NCBI GenBank assembly: GCA_034003325.1
Contig: JAVEYW010000018.1
Coordinates: 34,703-98,702 of the forward strand
Direction of reading: 5' to 3'
DNA length: 64,000 nt
Origin: Desulfobacterales bacterium
Lineage (GTDB): Bacteria; Desulfobacterota; Desulfobacteria; Desulfobacterales; JAFDDL01
The number at the start of each line of letters is the position of its first letter. Within the stretch, counting starts at the first letter, position 1. Positions 17,787 through 26,612 of the stretch are shown piece by piece. The notes beneath the pieces are model-generated. The model did not search any database. It was not told where the DNA came from and saw nothing but the letters and a program-made list of their open reading frames with translations. The translations under genes were made by a program, and so were the position numbers.

Positions 17787-18227
17787 CTAAAAATCGCCAA
17801 TCTTTCTCAACATCAGTTTTGTTTCGGCTTTTCTGATGCGTTCTTCCTGTTCATCCTTTCGCTGCCGCGCAATTACCAGTTTAGATTTCAATTCCTTGAA
17901 ATCAGCCGGCTTTAAAAGATAGTCAAATGCGCCCAATTGCATCCCTTTCACAGCGGTTTGTGTTGTGCCGTGCCCGGTCAAAAGGATGACTTCCACAATA
18001 GGGAATTTCTTCTTGATTTCACGCAACGTTTCGATACCGTCCATGCCCGGCATTTTGATATCCAGGACAACCACGTCGATGGCTTCGGATTCAAGGATCT
18101 TCAGACACTCGCTGCCATTGTAGGCTTTATGCGCGATTTCGCCCGAATCGGTGAGCCGCAGGGCCAGAATATCCGTAAAATCTTCTTCGTCGTCCACAAT
18201 CAAGACGCGGATGGGTATTTTTACCAT
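17787..18227 (-). CDS. Single-domain response regulator (receiver)
   Basis: A 146-residue protein with one receiver domain (about residues 4-120) and a charged C-terminal helix. The phosphorylation site is complete: the acidic pair in VLIVDDEED, acceptor Asp in VVVLDIKMPGMDG, Thr in ILLTGHGTT and Lys in YLLKPADF. There is no output domain. The ATG at 18227 is chosen because GGAGA lies 8 bases upstream; an ATG at 18242 in frame is also possible. It is the last gene of the nine-gene minus-strand cluster, 33 bp after the REC-kinase gene, and is probably phosphorylated by one of the cluster kinases. Confidence 0.88.
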   Translation of the reverse strand: MVKIPIRVLIVDDEEDFTDILALRLTDSGEIAHKAYNGSECLKILESEAIDVVVLDIKMPGMDGIETLREIKKKFPIVEVILLTGHGTTQTAVKGMQLGAFDYLLKPADFKELKSKLVIARQRKDEQEERIRKAETKLMLRKIGDF

Positions 18228-18260
18228 GGTGCGTATCTCCATTTATGGTGGTGACGGCTC

Positions 18261-19397
18261 TTAAATCTCGTCTTTCAATTCGGGACGAATCGGCAGGCGA
18301 AGTTGAAACAGGGCGCCTTGACCGAGTTTGCTTTCAACCGTGATGTTCCCGCCGAGCTTTTCAATGATCTTTCGCGAGACATAAAGACCCAATCCCGTGC
18401 CTTCACCGGTCGGCTTAGTGGTAAAAAACGGATCAAATATTTTTTCCAGGTTTTCCACGGCAATACCGCCGCCCGTATCTTGAACCTGAAGCACCATATC
18501 GTTTCCGTCGAGGGTAGCCCCTATCGTGATCACTCCGCCGTTCGGCGTAGCCTGAATCGCATTGTTCACTAGGTTTAGAAGGACTTGGCGAAGCCGAAAG
18601 GGGTCCGACCAGAAGGATGGATTTTCTTCCGACTTAAAGACAATCGAAATATTATGATTGCGCGCTTCGCGGTTCACCAGTTGCATGACATCCGAGATAA
18701 GATCCGCGGCCTGAATTTCGATCACGGTGTCATCGGCTTTTTGGACCATGCCAAGCAGCTGATGGGTAATGCGTTTGGCCCGGCCGATCGCCAGTTCAAT
18801 CTTATTCAGCGCCGTGTTGAACTCTTTTGAATGGGGGAAGTCCGGTCCGGCATCTTCAAGAATGCTTTTCATCCATCCAGCCCACTCCTGAATAATAGCA
18901 AGGGGGTTGTTGATTTCGTGCGCCACGCCCGTGGCCAGGGTACCCAGGGACGCTAGGCGCTCCGTAACGATGAGCTGGCGGTTTATTTTTTCCCGAAATT
19001 CTGCTTCCCTTGTTTTTTCAACGGTCCGCTGTTTTTTATCGTAAGCCTGCCTGATTTTTTCAACTAAATGTTCCAGTTCTACGGGTTTGCTCAGGTAATC
19101 AAACGCCCCGGATTTAATGCCGGTGACGCCATCGGGCGTGGAGGCATGCCCCGTAAGCAGAATAACTTCCGTGTGCGGATATTTGCTTTTGATCTGTGAT
19201 AGACATTCCAGGCCGCTGATGCCCGGCATTTTAACATCCAGGACAACCACGTCAAAGTCTTGCTCAGCCATCATGGCCAGGCACGCTTCTCCGCTATCGG
19301 CGGTTTCTGGAATGATGTTGCGTTTTTTCAGGCGATTGGCGATGGTGCTTAAAAAAACGGCCTCGTCGTCCACCATGAGCAGTCGTAATGACTTCAT
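18261..19397 (-). CDS. Soluble REC-histidine kinase
   Basis: A 378-residue cytoplasmic protein. An N-terminal receiver (about 1-120; [38 protein letters not shown]) is followed by a linker helix. The HisKA domain has its phospho-acceptor His in [17 protein letters not shown] (about residue 160). The HATPase has N box [15 protein letters not shown]1 VQDTGGGI, F box [10 protein letters not shown] and G2 [11 protein letters not shown]. There is no membrane segment or sensor domain, so its input is probably phosphotransfer to its own receiver from another cluster kinase. GAGGAG precedes the ATG. It lies 21 bp after the anion transporter gene and 33 bp before a receiver gene. Confidence 0.88.
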   Translation of the reverse strand: MKSLRLLMVDDEAVFLSTIANRLKKRNIIPETADSGEACLAMMAEQDFDVVVLDVKMPGISGLECLSQIKSKYPHTEVILLTGHASTPDGVTGIKSGAFDYLSKPVELEHLVEKIRQAYDKKQRTVEKTREAEFREKINRQLIVTERLASLGTLATGVAHEINNPLAIIQEWAGWMKSILEDAGPDFPHSKEFNTALNKIELAIGRAKRITHQLLGMVQKADDTVIEIQAADLISDVMQLVNREARNHNISIVFKSEENPSFWSDPFRLRQVLLNLVNNAIQATPNGGVITIGATLDGNDMVLQVQDTGGGIAVENLEKIFDPFFTTKPTGEGTGLGLYVSRKIIEKLGGNITVESKLGQGALFQLRLPIRPELKDEI

Positions 19398-19418
19398 TTA
19401 CGCTCCTCAGCGTTATCA

Positions 19419-20999
19419 TTAAAAGATTCCTAAAAATTTCCACCAAACCTGAGCGACAAGCACCAGAACACCCAACAGAATCGGGGTGGCCATTAGGCCA
19501 ACCTTGGTTAAATCCGATGCCTTGAAATATTTATAGCTAAAGGCGATGGCATTGGGTGGACATCCGATAACCAGCAGCATGGCAAAGGATGTGGTCGTTC
19601 CGAAACACAGCGCAACGACACGCGGATCAATGCCTTCCATTTGAGCGATGCCAATCGCAACCGGAAGAATCAGCGCGGCCGCCGCCACATTGGCCATGAT
19701 ATTGGTGGCTAACGCTCCGATTACCCCGACGCCGATAAACAGCAGAAGCCATCCGCCGCCCTGAACAATCGGAAAGAAAAGATTCGCAAAATAATCCGCG
19801 GCGCCCGTAGCCCCCATGGCAAGCCCCAGAGAGATACCGCCGCCGAAGATAAAGAGCGCGGTCCCCCATTCAAGGTTGGTGTGAATATCTTCCCATGTGA
19901 GGGCACCGAAGAGGATCAGCGCTGAAACGCCGAGCAGGCCGGTCACGGAGTAATCCATGCCATGAAGCCCTTTGGTCAACCAGAGCCCGAGCGTGAGCAA
20001 GGTGATCACCAGCGTTTTTTTCTCCAACCTTGACCAAGGTCCTGCCGATTCATCAAACTGCGGCAGCCGGATGCCTTTTTCCGGTCTGAAGAACAGGTAA
20101 ACAATGAGCACGGCAAAGGGAACCGTGATGAGGGCCGCCGGGCCCGCAAACTTGATCCAGTCAAAAAAAGTAATTTCAACGCCGGTGAATTCTTTAAGAA
20201 AGGCGGCTGCTACCAGGCACCGACCGCCGCCGATCAAGGAACCCATGCCACCGCAGGACGTGGCAAACGGAATGGAGAGCATCATGAACTTGGCTGCCCG
20301 GGAATGGGGGGCAATGCCGGCGGCCCGCATCAGCGGTTGCATCGTGACAATACCGATCGCGCAGGCGGCCGCATCATGGATAAATGAGGAAGCGATGCCG
20401 AGCCCGATCGCCAGAACAAAGGTAAAGCGAATCATGGAGGTGCCCGCCAGCCGAATGATGAAAAACCCCAGACGCCGGGTAAGGCCGGACTTGTCGGCCG
20501 ATATGGCAAAGATCAAGTAGCTCATGATGAAAACCACTACCGGATGCATATAAGGCGCCCATGCGCTTTTAATATCCATAATCCCCATACCGGCCAGCAG
20601 CACGCCGATGCAGATAGCGGTAATCTCAAGGGGGATCGGTTCAAAAATAAACAGAAAAATCAGTATGGCCAGCACGGCGAAAAATTTCTGCAGCGTGGGG
20701 GAAATGCCGTCCACGGTGCTGATGTGAATATTCGGCAGGTCTAATACGCTTGCCTTTTCCCGCAAGAGCGTAAGACTTGCTTCAGCGCCGGCCGAATGCT
20801 TGGCGCGTATGATATAGGGTGCCGATGACCGATGGGCTTTACCGACCGGGTCGAACTGGCCCTTCACCGCATTGAACAGGGAACGCGATGCATCCCCCGA
20901 GATTTTAAATGTGGTGCCCTCCGGGCGCGGCAGCATCAAAATGACCGCTGCGCCGAGCAGTGCGATACCAAGCTGAAAAAATTTTGATTTATAGAACAT
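19419..20999 (-). CDS. SLC13/DASS-family anion transporter
   Basis: A 526-residue membrane protein of the divalent anion:Na symporter family. A first helix (about residues 8-24) is followed by a hydrophilic loop of about 80 residues, then a block of helices starting at AVLAILIFLFIFEPIPLEIT. The second family loop is canonical (VIGCPPNAIAFSYKYF); the first is altered to GGMGSLIGGGRCLVAAAF, where many members have GTPPN. The substrate could be sulfate, dicarboxylates or another divalent anion; context does not decide. The ATG at 20999 follows AAGGGG with 5 bases spacing; a GTG at 21005 would overlap the preceding receiver gene's stop (GTGA). This coupling to a receiver gene mirrors the REC-transporter fusion at 24484-26550. 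Confidence 0.85.
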   Translation of the reverse strand: MFYKSKFFQLGIALLGAAVILMLPRPEGTTFKISGDASRSLFNAVKGQFDPVGKAHRSSAPYIIRAKHSAGAEASLTLLREKASVLDLPNIHISTVDGISPTLQKFFAVLAILIFLFIFEPIPLEITAICIGVLLAGMGIMDIKSAWAPYMHPVVVFIMSYLIFAISADKSGLTRRLGFFIIRLAGTSMIRFTFVLAIGLGIASSFIHDAAACAIGIVTMQPLMRAAGIAPHSRAAKFMMLSIPFATSCGGMGSLIGGGRCLVAAAFLKEFTGVEITFFDWIKFAGPAALITVPFAVLIVYLFFRPEKGIRLPQFDESAGPWSRLEKKTLVITLLTLGLWLTKGLHGMDYSVTGLLGVSALILFGALTWEDIHTNLEWGTALFIFGGGISLGLAMGATGAADYFANLFFPIVQGGGWLLLFIGVGVIGALATNIMANVAAAALILPVAIGIAQMEGIDPRVVALCFGTTTSFAMLLVIGCPPNAIAFSYKYFKASDLTKVGLMATPILLGVLVLVAQVWWKFLGIF

Positions 21000-21001
21000 A
21001 A

Positions 21002-21439
21002 TCACCCCTTAGGCAGGCACGCGGCTTGCCGTTTTCGATGGGCATTCATGATTTTTTCCAGCAATTCCTCAAATTCACAGGGTTTGGACAGATAGTCGAA
21101 CGCGCCGAATTCAATTCCCTGACGCGCGGCGGTTTCAGACCCATGGCCGGTCAGCATGATCACCATAAGCCGAGGGGCCATTTTACGAAATATTTTAAGG
21201 ACCTCAATGCCATCCATGTCTTCCATTTTCAAGTCCAGAACCGCCACATCATATTCATTTTTGCGCAGCAACTGGATGCCTTCTGAACCGCTGCTTGCCT
21301 TGGATACGGTAAAGCCTCTTTTCCGAAGCCGGTTTGCCAGTGTTTCGACATATACTTTTTCATCATCCACCAGCAGAAGACGGACGCCTTCGCCGGAGTT
21401 TCGAAGAAAATCCGGCAAAATCGTTTTGATTCGGGACAT
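21002..21439 (-). CDS. Single-domain response regulator coupled to the DASS gene
   Basis: A 145-residue receiver protein with LLLVDDEKV, VAVLDLKMEDMDG, IMLTGHGSE and YLSKPCEF; all phosphorylation residues are present. About 18 residues precede the domain. The ATG at 21439 follows AGGAG; a longer frame reaching 21562 runs into a dispersed repeat and is not believed. Its stop codon overlaps or abuts the start of the anion transporter gene, which implies translational coupling. It has no output domain. By comparison with the fused REC-transporter in the same cluster, it may act directly on the transporter protein (inference). Confidence 0.85.
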   Translation of the reverse strand: MSRIKTILPDFLRNSGEGVRLLLVDDEKVYVETLANRLRKRGFTVSKASSGSEGIQLLRKNEYDVAVLDLKMEDMDGIEVLKIFRKMAPRLMVIMLTGHGSETAARQGIEFGAFDYLSKPCEFEELLEKIMNAHRKRQAACLPKG

Positions 21440-21503
21440 AATTTGTTTCTCCTGCGCCGGTCCGCAACGCCAAACCGGCGGCTTTCTTAACCGCTGCGTA
21501 GCT

Positions 21504-21597
21504 CCTTTATGAGAAACATGCACGAAAAAGCGTGCATAACTGGAAAAGGCCATTGGCCGCACTGCTGCCCAGCAACCCAGCTGCCCAGCTTCCGGAC
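21504..21597. repeat. Dispersed CATGCACG-type repeat, copy 1
   Basis: Contains GAGAAACATGCACGAAAAAG, then CGTGCATAACTGGAAAAGG and a CCCAGC-rich stretch. It closely matches 53562-53655 and shares the AGAAACATGCACG start with the copies at 33482 and 53660. It separates two receiver genes of the signalling cluster. Confidence 0.6.
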
Positions 21598-21617
21598 ATC
21601 GGTGTCGTCTTTCCCGG

Positions 21618-22049
21618 CTAGGCGCGGCGAAGCGTGATTTCCCGCATCCGGGCTTCGATAATTTTTTCCTCTTGCGCCCGTTTTTGCTGTGCAGCGGTTT
21701 CCGCTTTTTCTATCAGTTCCTCCACCTCGCACGGTTTCATCAGATAGTCAAAAGCGCCCAGTTTCATTCCGTCGATAGCCGATTCAACGGTGGCGTGCGC
21801 CGTCAACATGATGACTTCCACGAGCGGGTGTTCTTTTTTAATTCTCGACAGCGTTTCAATCCCGTCCATCAGCGGCATTTTGACGTCCAGAATAACAACC
21901 TCGATGGTACTGTTTTCAGCAAGTTTTTGAAGCGCTTCCGGGCCGCTGAAGGCGGTGACGACATGAACCTGACGTTTTTTAAGACGCTTTTCCATGACAT
22001 TGACAAAGGTGGTCTCATCGTCCACTAATAATACGTTCACATTGGCCAT
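21618..22049 (-). CDS. Single-domain response regulator
   Basis: A 143-residue receiver protein. Phosphorylation residues are complete: [34 protein letters not shown] and YLMKPCEV. A short charged helix follows (EKAETAAQQKRAQEEK). AAGGAG is well placed before the ATG. It begins 2 bp after the stop of the upstream Cache-kinase gene, so the two form an obvious cognate pair. There is no DNA-binding or enzymatic output domain. The repeat at 21504-21597 lies between it and the next receiver gene. Confidence 0.88.
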   Translation of the reverse strand: MANVNVLLVDDETTFVNVMEKRLKKRQVHVVTAFSGPEALQKLAENSTIEVVILDVKMPLMDGIETLSRIKKEHPLVEVIMLTAHATVESAIDGMKLGAFDYLMKPCEVEELIEKAETAAQQKRAQEEKIIEARMREITLRRA

Positions 22050-22051
22050 TT

Positions 22052-23785
22052 TTATTCTCCTTGAATTTGCTGAATGTTTTCAGGTTGGACGGTTTTTTCC
22101 ACCGGGAAATGAAGATAAAAGGTTGTTCCTTTGCCTATCTCACTTTCGACCTCGATATGGCCGCCGATTTTTTTAATGATGCCATAGCAAATGGCAAGCC
22201 CCAGTCCGGTGCCTTTTCCGACCGGCTTGGTTGTGAAAAACGGTTGGAATATTTTTTCAAGGTTAGCGGCCGGCATGCCGGGACCGGTATCTGCCACCGC
22301 GACGGTGACATGGTCCTTATGCTGCCGGGTCGAAATTTCAATACTACCGCCTTTATTGTCCATCGCATCCAATGCATTGTTGATCAGGTTTAAAAACACC
22401 TGTTGCATTTCCGTCGGTGATGCTTCGATGGTGGAAAGATTCGCAAAGAACTTCTTATGAAAGGAAACCCCCGCGTATTTTGCTCGCTGTTCGGACAGCC
22501 CGACAACCTCTTCCAACAGGTCATTGAGTTGGACCGGTTGCGGCCGGGAATCGGTTTTACGAGCAAAACTCAGCAATTTGTGGGTAATGACCTTGCAACG
22601 CCTGGCCTGGTTACGGATTTCTTCCAGTGAATTTTGAAACTCCGTAAGATTCTGGCAATCTTTAAGATCCTCTTCTTCAAGCAAGTCCTGAATCCATCCG
22701 GCCTTTTCCATCATGATGGCCACGGGGTTGTTGATTTCATGGGCGATGCCGGCCGCAAGTTCACCGATGGCCGCCAATTTTCCGGTTTCAATGACCTGCT
22801 TGTTCATCATATTTTTCTCGCGATCCGCCGAGGCGATTCGGGCAACCATTCTGCGAGCGATCCAAATGGCGGTGGTAATGATGACGATACCGCCGATGAG
22901 AATGATCAGCAGCGCGACCTTTCGGGCATGGTTGAGATCCCGGTAGGCATCGGCCGTATTTTGCTGGTAGATGAGCAACCAGTCGCCGTTTTTTAAAAAG
23001 GCGCCAACACAGAGATTTTCTTTTCCCGCGGCATTCTTTTTTTCAAATATTTTGACGCGCTGTTTTTCCGTGGCAGTATCATTTAAAAAAAGGGCATAAT
23101 GATCTTTTTCAGTAAAAAACCCGAGCGGCGGCTTTGTTTGAAATTCTTCTGCCTTGTTCAGAATAAAGGCAAACCCGGTTTCGCCGATGCGAAGGTTTTC
23201 AACCAAGGTGTTAAATGCCCTGAAATCGACGGTGGCACGAAGAATCCAAACCCTTCCCTTATATTCCTGGCGGACGGCAATAATGAAATGGGGCAGAGCG
23301 CGAAGCCCCAGAAACACATCACTGATAAAATACGGGCTGATAATGGCCTTTTTAAACCAATCCGCATTCTTGTAGTTCGCTTGCATGAGTTTAAAGGGAC
23401 CCGCATAATCGATCTGAACCCCCTGATCGTCCACCACGCCCAGATCCTCGAACACCCCATGGAATTGCAGTTGCAACTGTGCCAGTTTTATTTCCAGAAA
23501 CGTTTCGTCCCGGAATTGTTCAAAGGGATGAGAATTGACGAGAAATCTGAGCAAATTTAGATGTTCGGTTAAAAACCCGTCGATGTTCTGACAGTGTTTT
23601 TCCACCAGTTCGCCCAAGTGCGCATGAACCTTTTCCCGGTAGGAACGGTTGTACTGTTCCAGAATCAGGCCGCTGATCAGCAAGAGGGGCGTAAAGGAGA
23701 CCAGTACCATGATGATCACCATTTTCCGGGTGAGCGCATGATAAAATGCGGAATCATGGGGTTGCGATTTGATGGTTGTCTTCAT
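22052..23785 (-). CDS. Membrane histidine kinase with periplasmic Cache sensor
   Basis: A 577-residue sensor kinase. Membrane helix 1 (about residues 20-43, [20 protein letters not shown]) and helix 2 (about 285-308) enclose a periplasmic double-Cache domain with motifs [39 protein letters not shown] and [14 protein letters not shown]. The kinase core has phospho-acceptor His in [18 protein letters not shown] box [16 protein letters not shown]1 VADTGPGM, F box [10 protein letters not shown] and G2 [13 protein letters not shown]. dCache domains bind small ligands such as amino or carboxylic acids; the ligand here is unknown. A stand-alone receiver gene follows after 2 bp. The ribosome-binding site of the chosen ATG is weak. 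Confidence 0.88.
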   Translation of the reverse strand: MKTTIKSQPHDSAFYHALTRKMVIIMVLVSFTPLLLISGLILEQYNRSYREKVHAHLGELVEKHCQNIDGFLTEHLNLLRFLVNSHPFEQFRDETFLEIKLAQLQLQFHGVFEDLGVVDDQGVQIDYAGPFKLMQANYKNADWFKKAIISPYFISDVFLGLRALPHFIIAVRQEYKGRVWILRATVDFRAFNTLVENLRIGETGFAFILNKAEEFQTKPPLGFFTEKDHYALFLNDTATEKQRVKIFEKKNAAGKENLCVGAFLKNGDWLLIYQQNTADAYRDLNHARKVALLIILIGGIVIITTAIWIARRMVARIASADREKNMMNKQVIETGKLAAIGELAAGIAHEINNPVAIMMEKAGWIQDLLEEEDLKDCQNLTEFQNSLEEIRNQARRCKVITHKLLSFARKTDSRPQPVQLNDLLEEVVGLSEQRAKYAGVSFHKKFFANLSTIEASPTEMQQVFLNLINNALDAMDNKGGSIEISTRQHKDHVTVAVADTGPGMPAANLEKIFQPFFTTKPVGKGTGLGLAICYGIIKKIGGHIEVESEIGKGTTFYLHFPVEKTVQPENIQQIQGE

Positions 23786-23867
23786 TCCGGATCGAACCTT
23801 TATGTTGGACGCCCTTTACTATCAACCCCTGCGTTTCGGGGACTCTTTCGGGTTCATTTCGCTTTGC

Positions 23868-24359
23868 TTACTCTTCTCCCTGATCCAACTCCCTGAGTTT
23901 GCGAAGAATCGCCCGGGGACTGCTGGAAGAAGAAATATTAAGAAGTTCATTCATCTTTTTTTCTTCAATTTTTTTCTTGTTCATGACCTTTTTCTTATAA
24001 GCCCCCTGCAGGGCTTCAAGAAGACTGTCGAGTTCACAGGGTTTTTGAAGATAGGAAGTAATCCCTATTTTCGCGCATTCAACCGCGGAATCGATCGCAC
24101 CGTGACCGGTCAAGATCACGGCTTCCAGCCACTGATGTTTCTGCTTGAGCTGTTTAAGTGTCTCCTGCCCGGATATGCCCGGCATTTTCAGATCAATCAA
24201 GGCGATATCCACCGGGTGGGTTTGCGCGGCTTCAATCGCCTTATCTCCCCGATTGGCGGTGATGACGTTAAAGTCTCTTATCTCCAGGCTCTTTCGAATG
24301 GATTCCAGAAACTGTTCTTCATCATCCACAATGAGCAGGTTGATCTTATCTTTTGCCAT
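23868..24359 (-). CDS. Single-domain response regulator with C-terminal tail
   Basis: A 163-residue protein whose receiver domain spans about 1-120: LLIVDDEEQF, IALIDLKMPGISG, VILTGHGAID and YLQKPCEL. A basic tail follows (KKKVMNKKKIEEKKMNE) with a serine run. The ATG at 24359 follows GGAG; a longer frame to 24428 is not needed. It lies between the REC-transporter gene upstream and the Cache-kinase gene downstream, and no output domain is present. The tail could be an interaction segment, but this is only inference. Confidence 0.85.
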   Translation of the reverse strand: MAKDKINLLIVDDEEQFLESIRKSLEIRDFNVITANRGDKAIEAAQTHPVDIALIDLKMPGISGQETLKQLKQKHQWLEAVILTGHGAIDSAVECAKIGITSYLQKPCELDSLLEALQGAYKKKVMNKKKIEEKKMNELLNISSSSSPRAILRKLRELDQGEE

Positions 24360-24483
24360 GTCGGTAACTCCATGTTCCCATGTTTTCCGGTGCGGCCTAT
24401 CAGCAACCGGGCAGCAAATGATTGACATCGAGATCCATAAGCTGCCGGCGGCCGCCGATGGCCGATGAAGCCGGATCAGACAC

Positions 24484-26550
24484 TCAGCTCAGGCCGAACC
24501 ATTTCCAGTATCCGAGAATGACCCACAGATAGAGCACCGCCATGCTGATAAGCCATACGGCGCCGCCATAAACGAGAAAATCCTTTGTCGTTACAAGCTG
24601 CTCGCCGGTTTCCGGATCCCTTGCAACCGCGTACACGATGGCGTTATTCGGTGTGCCGATAATCAGCATGTGCGCAAAAGAAGAAGAAAAGGCCGTGGCC
24701 AATCCCACCGCGATGGGGGATGTTTGTGAAAGGGTCGCCATCGGAACGGTGATGGGCCCGACAGCCGCCACCGTAGCCCCGTCGCTCATGAAATTCGTGA
24801 GAATGCCGGTGATAAAGCTTGCCGACATGATAAGACCATCTCCGCTTTTCATAACGGCGGGAAGCATATCCACAAAGCTGCTGGCCAACCAGAGCGCCGC
24901 ACCGGTGGAAGCAAGCCCAGAGCCCATGGCGCTGGCAGCCGCATACAGCGCAACGACATCCCAGTGAATTCCGTTAATGTCTTTCCAGCGAAGGACGCCT
25001 AAAATATTCAACAGGACAAGGCATAAAATCGCGGGCCCCCCCATTCCCACCTTGTCCGACAAGGTGATCCACAGCACGACCACCAGAATAATGATTGCAG
25101 CCGATTTATATTCATCCGGCGTCATCTTGCCGATTTTTTCCGCTTCACGCTTGACTTCTTCCGCGACATTGATGGCTTTGGTCTTTATTTTACCGCGAAA
25201 AACGAAAAGAAAAAAAACGGACACTAGCAGGGTGCAAACCGGCACGAAGGGAAGCCCCATTTTGACCCATTGTCCGAATGACACTTTAATGCCGTAATCC
25301 GATAGAATACCCAGCATGACGGCGTTTCTGCCGCCGGCTGCCGGGGAACCAGGCCCGCCGAGGTTTCCACAGAAGGTCAGGGTCAGCAGCATAAACACCA
25401 CCAGATACCGGTCCTGTTTCAGACCTGCGGTCCGAATGGCCGCCATATAGACCAGCAACAAAACAGGGGCGATAAACGCCACCAATGCGTGCTCGGAAAG
25501 AAACCCGGCAGTGATCGCGAGCATCGGGGCGAAGAATAAGGCAAAGCGGGTAAGAGAAGAACTGGTACCCAGCAACAAAATGCCGATGCGTCGATCCAGA
25601 CCGGTCTTGCTGATGGCGGCAGCGAGGGCCAACACGCCGAAGATGAAAATCACCGAATCCTTGGCATAGGCCTGGGCCACCATATCGGCCGGATAAACAC
25701 CGAAAAAATACATCAGCACACCCACCAGAAGGGCCGTTATACCGATGGGAACGGCACCGGTCGCCCAGAAGAGGGCTGCTACCACCAGCACACCGATCAT
25801 GACCTTGGCCTTCATAACGACCGTGTCCACGCTCGGGGCCGACTTAACGACTTTGCCGTCAGCGGTTTTCGTTTTTTGGGTTAGTTTGGCCTTTTCCCCA
25901 TAATACTCGGTAATGGTTTGTCCGATCTCCATTTTGCGGTAGTCGGAAAACCCGTTGATGCTCTCCATGGGATTGCCGGCCTTTTTTTCGGACAAAAGGG
26001 AGGTCAGTTTCGGGGCGGGCGTGATGAGAATGCAAAGAAAAAGAATAACCCCCAGAAGGATGAATCCGGGCCTGGCATTTTGAACCCCGATGAGCCAGTC
26101 TTTCAGTCCGGTTTTCGCCACATCCGGAATTTCATGCTTGGCCAGTGCGTAAACCCGCTCCTGAGCCGCATTTTTGATCGCCGTAATCAGTTCATCCAGA
26201 GGGCATGGTTTTTCCAAGTACGAAAACACATCATGCTTTCCGGTCACCCGCGCCGATTCGATCGAGCCGTGGCCGGTATGCATGATGATCTGCACTTCCG
26301 GCCTGATCTTTTTCAACTCCTTTAAGGTTTGAATCCCGTCCATGCCGGGCATTTTCTGGTCGAGAATAACCACATGGGGGTTTTCATGCCGAACGATTTT
26401 GATGGCATCCTCTCCGTTGTTGACATCGAGCACATCAAAGCCCCGCAACCCCAGCTGCTTGGAAAGGCTCTCCCTGAAACGGTCTTCATCATCAATTAAA
26501 AGGATCTTCAGCTTTTCATTTTTTCCATTAACACCGGTTTGCTTCTCCAT
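24484..26550 (-). CDS. Receiver domain fused to an SLC13/DASS anion transporter
   Basis: A 688-residue fusion. Residues 14-130 form a receiver with the acidic pair Asp20-21 (ILLIDDED), acceptor Asp64 (VVILDQKMPGMDG), Thr92 (HTGHGS) and Lys114 (YLEKPCPL), so it should accept phosphate. The first membrane helix is about 161-178 (FILLGVILFLCILI), then a 70-residue hydrophilic loop (about 179-248), then the multi-helix DASS transporter. The first family loop is changed to GGPGSPAAGGRNAV; the second is IIGTPNNAIVYAVARD. GAGGATGG precedes the ATG, and no stop or frameshift separates the parts. Phosphorylation could directly gate transport of an anion such as sulfate. That mechanism is inference. 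The sequence shows the fusion itself. Confidence 0.88.
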   Translation of the reverse strand: MEKQTGVNGKNEKLKILLIDDEDRFRESLSKQLGLRGFDVLDVNNGEDAIKIVRHENPHVVILDQKMPGMDGIQTLKELKKIRPEVQIIMHTGHGSIESARVTGKHDVFSYLEKPCPLDELITAIKNAAQERVYALAKHEIPDVAKTGLKDWLIGVQNARPGFILLGVILFLCILITPAPKLTSLLSEKKAGNPMESINGFSDYRKMEIGQTITEYYGEKAKLTQKTKTADGKVVKSAPSVDTVVMKAKVMIGVLVVAALFWATGAVPIGITALLVGVLMYFFGVYPADMVAQAYAKDSVIFIFGVLALAAAISKTGLDRRIGILLLGTSSSLTRFALFFAPMLAITAGFLSEHALVAFIAPVLLLVYMAAIRTAGLKQDRYLVVFMLLTLTFCGNLGGPGSPAAGGRNAVMLGILSDYGIKVSFGQWVKMGLPFVPVCTLLVSVFFLFVFRGKIKTKAINVAEEVKREAEKIGKMTPDEYKSAAIIILVVVLWITLSDKVGMGGPAILCLVLLNILGVLRWKDINGIHWDVVALYAAASAMGSGLASTGAALWLASSFVDMLPAVMKSGDGLIMSASFITGILTNFMSDGATVAAVGPITVPMATLSQTSPIAVGLATAFSSSFAHMLIIGTPNNAIVYAVARDPETGEQLVTTKDFLVYGGAVWLISMAVLYLWVILGYWKWFGLS

Positions 26551-26612
26551 AATCCATCCTCTTTGCGAATGCGTTAATATCGGTTATTAATATGATGTTA
26601 AGGCCATATTCT

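Noticed and set aside
21440..21562. N-terminal extension of the receiver at 21002
   Set aside because: The extension crosses a dispersed repeat, whereas the ATG at 21439 has a good AGGAG site and begins close to the receiver fold.
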